From: Allokutzneria sp. NRRL B-24872
GTDB taxonomy: Bacteria; Actinomycetota; Actinomycetes; Mycobacteriales; Pseudonocardiaceae
Direction: 5' to 3'
NCBI RefSeq assembly: GCF_002155965.1
Contig: NZ_MUMH01000102.1
Span: forward strand, 1-48,559
DNA length: 48,559 nucleotides
How positions within the stretch are numbered: position 1 is the first letter of the stretch; each line of letters opens with the position of its first letter. This document shows, piece by piece, positions 42,049-48,559 of the stretch. The notes below the pieces were generated by a model. The model saw only the letters and a list, made by a program, of their open reading frames with translations, had not been told where the DNA came from and did not search any database. The position numbers were made by a program, and so were the translations under genes.

Positions 42049-45000
42049 TCACGCGTAGAACAACTTCTCGACCGCTACCCTGGCGCGTCGCGTCGTCCGC
42101 CGGTAGGTGTCGGCGAACTCGCCAGGGTCCATCGAGGCCGGATACCCCAGCGCCCGCACGGTCGCGGCCAGCTCCCGGCCCTGCGCGGGAACCTGATCGG
42201 TCGGCTTGCCGCGAACCAGGGTCACGGCGTTGCGCGTGCGCGTGGCGAGTTTCCACGCCGCGTCAAGCACTTCGACGTCCTCCGGCCCGATGAGCCCCGC
42301 CGCCCCTGCGGCCGCCAGACCGTCCACAGTGGACGTCGTGCGCAGCTCGGGAACGCGGTGCGCGTGCTGGAGCTGGAGCAGCTGCAACGTCCACTCCACA
42401 TCGGAGAGTCCGCCGCGGCCGAGCTTGGCGTTCATCTTCGGATCGGTCCCCTTGGGCATCCGCTCCGCCTCGACCCTGGCCTTGATCCGCCGGATCTTCA
42501 CCACCTCGGCGTTGTCCAGGCCGCCATCGGGATAGCGCACCGGGTCGATCATCTCCCGGAACCGCTCGCCCAGCTCGGCATCGCCCGCGACGGGGCGCGC
42601 CCGCAGCAGTGCCTGGAACTCCCACGTTTCGCCCCACTGCGCGTAGTACGACCGGTAGGACTCCAAGGTCCTCGCCAGCGGCCCGTTCCGTCCCTCCGGC
42701 CGGAGGTCCGCGTCCACGTGCAGCGCCGGGTCCTGGCTCGGCGCGCTCAGCAGCTTCCGCACCTGCTCCGCGACGGCCGAGGCGTACTTCACCGCGGCGC
42801 TGTCGTCGAAGCCGTCCAACCGCTCGCACACGAAGAGCACGTCCGCGTCCGAGCCGTAGCCCAGCTCGTTCCCGCCGAGGCGCCCCATCCCGATCACCGC
42901 GAGCCGGGCAGCGCGCTCACCGCGCTCAGCGCACACCGCGCGCTCCGCCGCGTCGACGGCCGCGCCCAGCACCGCCGACCACACGCTGCTCAACGCCTGG
43001 CACACGACGGGAAGTTCAACCAGGCCAAGCAGATCCGCGCACGCGACGCGCAGCAGCTCGTGCCGCCGGAACGACCGCGCCGCGATCACCGCCTGGGCCG
43101 GGTCGGAGTGCCTGGCGACCGCGCTGCGCAAGGACTGCGCGACCTCGGCCGGATCGCGCTGGGCCAGCTCCTTGGTGTCGGCGAGCAGCCGCAGCACCTC
43201 GGGCGCGCGCACTAACAGGTCCGGGATGACCTTCGCCGTGCCGAGCAACGTGGCCAGCCGCTGCGCGACCGCGCCCTCGTCCCGCAGCAACCGCAGGTAC
43301 CACGGCGTGTTCGCCAACGCCTCCGACACGCGCCGATACGCGAGCAGCCCACCGTCCGGATCTGGTGTGCTGGCAAGGAGATCCAGCAGCACCGGCAGCA
43401 GCGCGCCCTGGATCGCCGCGCGCCGGGTCATGCCCTCGGTGAGCGCCTGGATGTGCCGCAGCGCCCCCTCCGGCGAGGTGTAGCCGAGCGCCGCGAGCCG
43501 CTGACCGGCCGCCTTCGGCGTCAGCCGCAGCTCCTGCGTCGGCACCCGCGCCACGGCTTCGAGCAGCGGCCGGTAGAACAGCTTCTCGTGCAGCCGCCGA
43601 ACCCTGTTGGCGTGCCTGCGGAACTCGGCGACGAGCACTTCGCCGCTGCTCCGCTTGCCATCCGCCCGGATACCGGAAGCCCTTGCCAGCCAACGCAACG
43701 CGGCGCGGTCGTCGTCGGCGGGGAACAGGTGGGTCCTGCGCAGCCGCTGGAGCTGCAAGCGGTGTTCGAGCAGCCGCAGGAACCGGTAGGAATCGCTCAG
43801 CTCCGCCACGTCGGCGCGCCCCACGTACCCGCCAGCGCCCAGCGCCGCCAACGCGTCCACAGTGGACTGTTCGCGCAGGTCCTCGTCCGTGCGACCGTGC
43901 ACCATCTGGAGCAGCTGCACCGCGAACTCGACATCGCGCAGCCCGCCGCGGCCGAGCTTCAGCTCGCGCTCGCCGAGCCCGACCGGCACGTGCTCCTCGA
44001 CCCGCCGCCGCATCGCCTGCACGTCGGCGACGAAGTCGTCGCGGTCGGCCGCCGTCCACACCATCGGCCGGACCGCGTCGACGTGCCGCTGGCCGAGCAC
44101 AAGGTCCCCGGCGACCGGGCGCGCCTTCAGCAGCGCCTGGAACTCCCACGTCCTGGCCCACCGCTTGTAGTACGCGAGGTGGCCCTCCAACGTCCTGACG
44201 AGCGCGCCCGCTTTGCCCTCCGGCCGCAGCGCCGCGTCGACCTCGAAGCACGCGGCACCGGCGATCCGCATCATCGCGCTCGCGAGCCGGGTGGCCGGAC
44301 CGAGTTCCGAATCGGGTTCAGCAACAAAAACAACATCAACATCACTGACGTAATTGAGCTCACGCGCGCCGCACTTGCCCATGGCGATCACCGCCAGCCC
44401 GCACCGCAGCGGACCGACCTCAGCGGCTCCGATCGCGAGCGCTGCTTGCAAAGCGGCCACCGCGAGGTCCGACAGACACGCGGTGACGGCCTCGTATTCG
44501 GGAATCGGAAGCGAGGTCTCCACGACGTGCGCCAAGTCGGCGGCGGCGATGCGCAGCAACCACACGCGGTAACGCGACTTGAGCACGCGAACCGCCTCAG
44601 CACTGGGCAAAGTCGCCACGGTGCCCTCAGGGGTCCCCGGGTTCCCCACCGCCGGATCGGCGCCGACCGCTGTGAGCAGATCCGCGATCAGGTCGTCCTG
44701 GCCCGGCAGCTCCGTGGGCATCCGCCCGTCCAGCTCCCGCCACAGGTCCGGGTTGGCAGCGAGGAAGTCGGTGAGCGCCGTCGAGGCCCCCAGCACTCCG
44801 AGCAATCGCCCGCGCAGCCCGGCCTCCGTCGTGACCGCCCGCTCCAACTCGGCCCAGTCCGCGCCGAGCGCGTCGTGCAGCCGGTCGAGCCCGCGCAGCG
44901 CCAGGTCCGGGTCAGGACTGCGCGACAGCGCTCCGAGCAGGTCGGCCGCGTGCTCGGCGGGTCCGCCCGCCAGCCACCAGCCGAACCCGCGGAGCAGTTC

Positions 45001-45066
45001 CTCGGCTCGCTGCTCGGTCAGTCCGAACCGCGCCGGCGACGTCGCCGCGTGTGCTCGATTGCTCAT
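42049..45066 (-). CDS. glnE: Bifunctional glutamine synthetase adenylyltransferase/adenylyl-removing enzyme
   Basis: A 1005-residue GlnE that adds AMP to, or removes it from, the regulatory Tyr of glutamine synthetase. Two nucleotidyltransferase lobes are visible: the N-terminal adenylyl-removing one with VSDVDVVFVAEPDSE and the C-terminal adenylyl-transferring one with YGSDADVLFV. Each is followed by a repeated LRPEGK/LRPEGR block and a G-RGGL-DVEF/DVEW motif (LGRGGLRDVEF, LGRGGLSDVEW). The ends of both halves have R-RRTHLFP/R-TRNAV helices. ATG 45066 has no ribosome binding site but TACCGT 8 bases upstream. Its target Tyr402 in GlnA is in this window. Confidence 0.96.
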   Translation of the reverse strand: MSNRAHAATSPARFGLTEQRAEELLRGFGWWLAGGPAEHAADLLGALSRSPDPDLALRGLDRLHDALGADWAELERAVTTEAGLRGRLLGVLGASTALTDFLAANPDLWRELDGRMPTELPGQDDLIADLLTAVGADPAVGNPGTPEGTVATLPSAEAVRVLKSRYRVWLLRIAAADLAHVVETSLPIPEYEAVTACLSDLAVAALQAALAIGAAEVGPLRCGLAVIAMGKCGARELNYVSDVDVVFVAEPDSELGPATRLASAMMRIAGAACFEVDAALRPEGKAGALVRTLEGHLAYYKRWARTWEFQALLKARPVAGDLVLGQRHVDAVRPMVWTAADRDDFVADVQAMRRRVEEHVPVGLGERELKLGRGGLRDVEFAVQLLQMVHGRTDEDLREQSTVDALAALGAGGYVGRADVAELSDSYRFLRLLEHRLQLQRLRRTHLFPADDDRAALRWLARASGIRADGKRSSGEVLVAEFRRHANRVRRLHEKLFYRPLLEAVARVPTQELRLTPKAAGQRLAALGYTSPEGALRHIQALTEGMTRRAAIQGALLPVLLDLLASTPDPDGGLLAYRRVSEALANTPWYLRLLRDEGAVAQRLATLLGTAKVIPDLLVRAPEVLRLLADTKELAQRDPAEVAQSLRSAVARHSDPAQAVIAARSFRRHELLRVACADLLGLVELPVVCQALSSVWSAVLGAAVDAAERAVCAERGERAARLAVIGMGRLGGNELGYGSDADVLFVCERLDGFDDSAAVKYASAVAEQVRKLLSAPSQDPALHVDADLRPEGRNGPLARTLESYRSYYAQWGETWEFQALLRARPVAGDAELGERFREMIDPVRYPDGGLDNAEVVKIRRIKARVEAERMPKGTDPKMNAKLGRGGLSDVEWTLQLLQLQHAHRVPELRTTSTVDGLAAAGAAGLIGPEDVEVLDAAWKLATRTRNAVTLVRGKPTDQVPAQGRELAATVRALGYPASMDPGEFADTYRRTTRRARVAVEKLFYA

Positions 45067-45074
45067 CGAGCACA

Positions 45075-45080
45075 ACGGTA
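45075..45080 (-). promoter_or_regulatory. Possible -10 box for glnE
   Basis: TACCGT on the minus strand lies 8 bases before the glnE ATG; no ribosome binding site is present. Confidence 0.32.
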
Positions 45081-45087
45081 ACGGTCA

Positions 45088-45312
45088 CTACCCCAGGACG
45101 ATGACGTACAGGCCGTAGAGCACGACCGCGACGCAGCCCGCGAACGCGAACGCCGCCGCGGTGGTGCCCCCGGCACCCGAGCCGCCCTTCGCCTTGGCCT
45201 CGCCCCTGCTGACCACGCCGCGGATGCCCGCGACGTAGAGCACCACGAGCACGAGCACCGCGGCCAGGCTGGCCACGAAGACCTCGGCCAGTCCGGCCCA
45301 GTTGATGTTCAC
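45088..45312 (-). CDS. Small membrane protein downstream of pit
   Basis: A 74-residue protein with two hydrophobic helices (AEVFVASLAAVLVLVVLYVAG, in part, and FAFAGCVAVVLYGLYVIVL) joined by a basic Gly-rich loop RGEAKAKGGSGAGG. GTG 45312 has GGGGAG 4-5 bases upstream, and it starts 25 bp after the phosphate transporter stop, so it is probably co-transcribed. Small two-helix proteins commonly follow pit in actinobacteria; the role is unknown. Confidence 0.78.
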   Translation of the reverse strand: MNINWAGLAEVFVASLAAVLVLVVLYVAGIRGVVSRGEAKAKGGSGAGGTTAAAFAFAGCVAVVLYGLYVIVLG

Positions 45313-45337
45313 GGTTCTCCCCGTCCTGCTGGGCGGA

Positions 45338-46480
45338 TCAGGCGGCCGCGCGAGCGGCGTGCGGACCGGTCTCGCCGGCGATCTCGTCGACGACGTGCTC
45401 CGGGTGGATGGGCTTGCGGCGCGCGGCGAGGTACAGGCCGATGGAGACGCCGATCCCGGCCAGCGCCACGATGATCACGCCGACGGTGCCGAAGGAGGCG
45501 ATCTCCCCGGCCAGCGCGCCGACCACCCCGGCGGCGGGCAGCGTGAGCAGCCACCCGGCGGCCATCCGGCCCGCGACGCCCCAGCGGATCTTGGCGCCCT
45601 TGCGGCCGAGGCCGGAGCCCATCACGCCGCCCGAGGCCACGTGCGTGGTCGACAGGGCGAACCCGACGTGCGAGGACGCGAGGATCACCGTGGCGGCGCT
45701 GGTCTGGGCGGCGAAGCCCTGCGGCGACTCGATCGTCGTCAGCCCCTTGCCCAGGGTCTGGGTGATCCGGCCGCCGCCGAGGTAGGTGCCCAGCGCGATC
45801 GCCACACCGGCGCTGACGATCACCCAGACCGGCGGGCCGGAACCGGCGGGCAGCGATCCCGCGGTGATCAGGGTCAGCGTGATGATGCCCATCGTCTTCT
45901 GGGCGTCGTTGGTGCCGTGCGCGAGCGAGACCAGCGAGGCCGAGATGACCTGGCCGATCTTGAACCCGGTGCCGACCACCTCGGGGGAGGTGGTGTTCCT
46001 GGTGAGCCGGTAGGTCAGGAACGTCGCCAGCCCGGCGATGATCCCCGCGACCAGCGGCGCGGCCACGGCGGGCACCAGCACCTTCTCGGCGACCTTGGCG
46101 AAGTGCACCGCGTCCATCCCCGACGCGACCCAGGTGGCGCCGATCAGCCCGCCGAACAGCGCGTGCGAGGAACTCGACGGCAGCCCGAAGTACCAGGTCA
46201 CCAGGTTCCACATGATCGCGCCTATGAGGCCGCCGAAGATGATGGCCGGATCGATCAGCGCCTCGTCGACGATCCCGCCGGAGATGGTCTTGGCCACCTC
46301 GACCGAGAGGAACGCCCCGACCAGGTTCAGCACCGCCGACAGGGCGACCGCGGTCCGCGGTCGCAGCGCGCCGGTCGCGATGGAGGTCGCCATCGCGTTG
46401 GCGGTGTCGTGGAAGCCGTTGGTGAAGTCGAAGGCGAGCGCCGTGAGGACGACAACGATTACGAGTAGAGAGGCATCCAC
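45338..46480 (-). CDS. pit: Inorganic phosphate transporter (PiT family)
   Basis: A 380-residue membrane protein. PiT signatures occur twice: near the N-terminus FDFTNGFHDTANAMATSIATGAL (in parts) and in the second half VSLAHGTNDAQKTMGIITL. The short GLPSSSSHALFGGLIG segment and SGPPVWVIVSAGVAIALGTYLGG complete the pattern. It imports phosphate, probably as metal-phosphate with protons or sodium. GTG 46480 has GGAGG 6 bases upstream. Confidence 0.95.
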   Translation of the reverse strand: MDASLLVIVVVLTALAFDFTNGFHDTANAMATSIATGALRPRTAVALSAVLNLVGAFLSVEVAKTISGGIVDEALIDPAIIFGGLIGAIMWNLVTWYFGLPSSSSHALFGGLIGATWVASGMDAVHFAKVAEKVLVPAVAAPLVAGIIAGLATFLTYRLTRNTTSPEVVGTGFKIGQVISASLVSLAHGTNDAQKTMGIITLTLITAGSLPAGSGPPVWVIVSAGVAIALGTYLGGGRITQTLGKGLTTIESPQGFAAQTSAATVILASSHVGFALSTTHVASGGVMGSGLGRKGAKIRWGVAGRMAAGWLLTLPAAGVVGALAGEIASFGTVGVIIVALAGIGVSIGLYLAARRKPIHPEHVVDEIAGETGPHAARAAA

Positions 46481-46593
46481 ACTGATCCTCCGGCAGTGCT
46501 GACATCGTCGGACAAGACGCTACCGGGCCGAGGTGGGCGCGTTCGCGCCCACTCGGGTGTCACCTGCGCCTGGCTATGGACAACGGACACAAA

Positions 46594-47388
46594 TCACACC
46601 AAAGGAAGGGTGCGGCCCAGACTTCCGGCGGGACGCGGGCCTTCCTGGGCCAGTCGAACGAACCGTTGCGCGAAGGGCTCCCACGTTTCCACCAGGTCCT
46701 GGTGGAGCTGGTCGAGCCCTTCCCTGGTGAAACCGCCGCGCGGGGCCAGCCGGGCAGCGTCCGGATCGGCCGCCGCCCAGTCCAGCACCATCTCGGTGGT
46801 GGTCTCGATGTGGAACTGCACGCCGTAGCCGCAGCTGCCCACCAGGAAGGCCTGGTTCTGGCAGCGCGGCGAGGACGCGAGCAGCTGCGCCCCCGCGGGG
46901 AGGCTGCTGATCTCGTCGTTGTGGAACTGCAGGACGTCCGGCGTCCACGGCAGATCCGCGAAGAGCGGGTCGGTGCCGACCGAGTCGCGCTTGGCGACCA
47001 GCCTGCCGCCGACCTCGGGCCCGTCCTCCATCGGCCGCACGATCCCGCCGGTGGCCATGGCCAGCAGCTGCGCGCCGAGGCAGATCGCCAGGGTCGGCAG
47101 GTTCCGCGTGACCGCGTCGGCCAGGAGCTTGCGCACCGAGGCCAGCCACGGGTGGCGCAGCTCGTCCAGCGCGCTCGCGTCGCCGCCGAGGCAGACCACG
47201 CCCTGGTAACCGTCGAGCGTGGCGGGCAGCGGCTGCTCCGGCGCCAGGACGACGTCGAGCTCCGCGCCGGCGCCGAGGAGCCAGTCGGCGAGCGTGCCGG
47301 GTGGGTTCGTCCGGCACAGCTGCACGACCAGGAGTCTGGTCGAGCGCGCCGGTTCGGGCGCTCCGCTGGCGGGATCGGGCGTGGACAT
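46594..47388 (-). CDS. Type 1 glutamine amidotransferase
   Basis: A 264-residue class I amidotransferase-like protein. The nucleophile elbow is AICLGAQLLA with the catalytic Cys, and the His/Glu pair is in YGVQFHIETT. The N-terminal strand LLVVQLCRTNPPGTLADWL and the block YQGVVCLGGDASALDE fit stand-alone GATase1 proteins of actinobacteria, which may act on glutamine or related gamma-glutamyl compounds. ATG 47388 is chosen; a Pro/Ala-rich leader of 15 residues precedes the first strand. Confidence 0.9.
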   Translation of the reverse strand: MSTPDPASGAPEPARSTRLLVVQLCRTNPPGTLADWLLGAGAELDVVLAPEQPLPATLDGYQGVVCLGGDASALDELRHPWLASVRKLLADAVTRNLPTLAICLGAQLLAMATGGIVRPMEDGPEVGGRLVAKRDSVGTDPLFADLPWTPDVLQFHNDEISSLPAGAQLLASSPRCQNQAFLVGSCGYGVQFHIETTTEMVLDWAAADPDAARLAPRGGFTREGLDQLHQDLVETWEPFAQRFVRLAQEGPRPAGSLGRTLPLV

Positions 47389-47397
47389 GCCTAGAGC

Positions 47398-48258
47398 CTA
47401 GTTCCCTTGTCCCAAAAGGACATTCGCGGTGTCGTGCACGGGTTGATAACCAATGCGCTGGTAGATGGCGTTGGACACAGGATTGTCGATGACAGTGAAA
47501 AGAACCACACAGTCGGCCCCCGCCTCGCCCGCCCAGCGCGACATCGCCGCCGTGACAGCGGAGCCGTAGCCGTTGCCGCGCTGCTCGGGGGGTGTGTAGA
47601 CGAAGCTCACCCTGCTCATCCCGCTCACCACCCCGCTGGCCTGGGCGCAGGACACGGGCTTCCCGTCGACCTCCCAGAGCAGGACCGTGGTTCCCATCTC
47701 AAGGGCCTGCCTGAGTCCGGCTTCAGCGGCGTCGATGTCCAGCTCAACGCCCAGCACACGTGAGAAATCCTTGCGCCACAACGAAACCAGCTCAACATCG
47801 GCTTCCGTCAGCACCCTGGCCGTGCCTCGCACGTCCGGCGGCACCAGCGTGGCCAGCCGATAGAGCCTTTCGCCCCGCTCCAGCCGCCACGGCCGCCCCG
47901 TCAGCTCCTGCCAGGCGTTCGCGAACGCTTCAGCGACCTCGACGGGGCCGTTGATCGTGTCCAGGTCCGGCGCCAGCGCGAGCACCTCGGCGGCAACAGC
48001 CCTCATCGCGGACGTGCGCAGGCCGCTCAGCCCGCTCAGTCCGAGCGGATAGGGCGGGGTGCGGAACACAGCTCCGGTGAGGACACCGTCCTCGTGAACG
48101 GTGATCAGCGGACCGACATCGTCCTGGTACGGAGTCCCCAGCCTCGGCACGACGGCCGCGAGCGGGATGGTGTGAGCGGCCGGGTCCGCGAGGTACAGCG
48201 ACTGGGCGACGTCCCAGAACCCGGCGAGGTCGGTGTGCGTGCGCAGCTCCATGCGCAT
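47398..48258 (-). CDS. GNAT-family acetyltransferase
   Basis: A 286-residue protein whose C-terminal half is a GNAT domain. The acetyl-CoA-binding motif is TPPEQRGNGYGSAVTAAMSRWA (in part; Q/R-x-x-G-x-G/A), followed by VLFTVIDNPVSNAIYQRIGYQPV. The N-terminal half is a second, degenerate GNAT-like lobe. The substrate is unknown. ATG 48258 has GGGG 8-9 bases upstream; ATG 48252 is possible. The gene ends 9 bp before the amidotransferase start, so the two are one unit. Confidence 0.9.
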   Translation of the reverse strand: MRMELRTHTDLAGFWDVAQSLYLADPAAHTIPLAAVVPRLGTPYQDDVGPLITVHEDGVLTGAVFRTPPYPLGLSGLSGLRTSAMRAVAAEVLALAPDLDTINGPVEVAEAFANAWQELTGRPWRLERGERLYRLATLVPPDVRGTARVLTEADVELVSLWRKDFSRVLGVELDIDAAEAGLRQALEMGTTVLLWEVDGKPVSCAQASGVVSGMSRVSFVYTPPEQRGNGYGSAVTAAMSRWAGEAGADCVVLFTVIDNPVSNAIYQRIGYQPVHDTANVLLGQGN

Positions 48259-48275
48259 TTCCTACCCCAGACATG

Positions 48276-48314
48276 CCGATGGGGGAGACCGAATAAATCG
48301 GTCTCCCCCATCGG
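48276..48314 (-). terminator. Terminator of the rRNA operon
   Basis: A perfect 17-bp stem CCGATGGGGGAGACCGA with its complement at 48298-48314 and loop ATAAA, directly after the 5S rRNA on the minus strand and just upstream of the GNAT gene. Confidence 0.9.
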
Positions 48315-48321
48315 AAAGATT

Positions 48322-48438
48322 GTTCGGCGGCGTCCTACTCTCCCACACCCTCACGAGTGCAGTACCATCGGCGCTGGAGGGCTTAGCTTCCGGGTTCGGA
48401 ATGGGACCGGGCGTTTCCCCTCCGCCATAACCACCGAA
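48322..48438 (-). rRNA. rrf: 5S ribosomal RNA
   Basis: Read on the minus strand the sequence has the universal 5S features: TTCGGTGGTTATGGCGGAGG, CGGTCCCATTCCGAACCCGG, AAGCTAAGCCCTCCAGCGCC, GATGGTACTGCACTCGTG and GGGAGAGTAGGACGCCGCCG. About 117 bases, with GGCGGCG at the 3' end pairing with the start. The ends are uncertain by 1-2 bases. Confidence 0.96.
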
Positions 48439-48439
48439 A

Positions 48440-48559
48440 CACTATGGAATTCACAACCACACCGAACCAAGCCTCACCCTCATCGAGACCACCAGCCATA
48501 CCGGCCTTCGGTCCCCACAAGAAGAGTGTCTTGGTTCCGGGGTTGTTCTCCCAGAACCG
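48440..48559 (-). other. 23S-5S spacer of the rRNA operon, cut by the window end
   Basis: The 120 bases beyond the 5S rRNA are rRNA spacer (minus-strand order: 23S outside the window, this spacer, 5S). No coding sequence or tRNA is seen. GGTTCTGGGAGAA and GAACCAAGACACTC are visible on the minus strand; whether the 23S 3' end is already included cannot be told. Confidence 0.6.

Overview
The window is high-GC DNA with frequent GTG and TTG starts, short intergenic gaps and many ATGA/GTGA start-stop overlaps. Together with its gene order this points to an actinobacterium, most likely of the Pseudonocardiaceae (Saccharothrix, Lentzea, Actinosynnema or Allokutzneria type). The backbone follows, with insertions, the order I know from the Mycobacterium tuberculosis Rv2208-Rv2221 block: cobS, ilvE, gcvT, pepA, the 2-oxoacid dehydrogenase E2 gene, a TIGR01777 epimerase, lipB, lipA, a DUF4191 membrane protein, an RDD protein, glnA and glnE. 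The right edge carries a 5S rRNA on the minus strand, the end of an rrn operon.

Layout. 1-6 kb: the 3' part of cobS, an SDR, and a minus-strand run of APC permease, gcvT, DUF402, YjbR and ilvE. 6-12 kb: pepA, a 0.66 kb non-coding array of about 21 degenerate 30-bp palindromic repeats, a small conserved gene, lpdA and the two-lipoyl-domain E2. 12-15.4 kb: an accessory P450/acyl-CoA-oxidase pair. 15.5-17.8 kb: epimerase, PAP2 phosphatase and lipB. 17.9-23.9 kb: a second accessory stretch between lipB and lipA (beta-lactamase-like protein, HTH protein, transglutaminase, F420-type oxidoreductase, TetR with four operator-like sites, a small gene, an SDR). 23.9-29.1 kb: lipA, a YidD-like gene, DUF4191, an unknown, RDD and glnA.

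29.1-42.0 kb is a 13 kb accessory region between glnA and glnE, genes that are neighbours in mycobacteria. Its left end is the most interesting part: a 29-codon gene with a strong ribosome binding site, then a perfect 13-bp hairpin, then a short cytochrome P450 and an overlapping MFS exporter. This looks like a compact P450-modified RiPP (biaryl or cyclophane peptide) locus. It is followed by an SDR, a secreted penicillin/acyl-homoserine-lactone acylase with an ArsR regulator, a GntR plus a GntR-like protein without its DNA-binding domain, a YfbM protein, and an operon of an unusually ordered PEP-synthase-like dikinase with an MFS transporter. That transporter gene contains the same 29-bp sequence twice, in two reading frames.

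The backbone genes form coherent units. lipB and lipA make the lipoyl cofactor that lpdA, the E2 protein and the GcvT system depend on. glnA carries a GlnR-type operator and the tyrosine that glnE adenylylates. pit and a small membrane protein supply phosphate. About a dozen genes have a TANNNT-like -10 box only 6-8 bases before the start codon, suggesting widespread leaderless transcripts. All functional calls are from reading the sequence; no database search was run.
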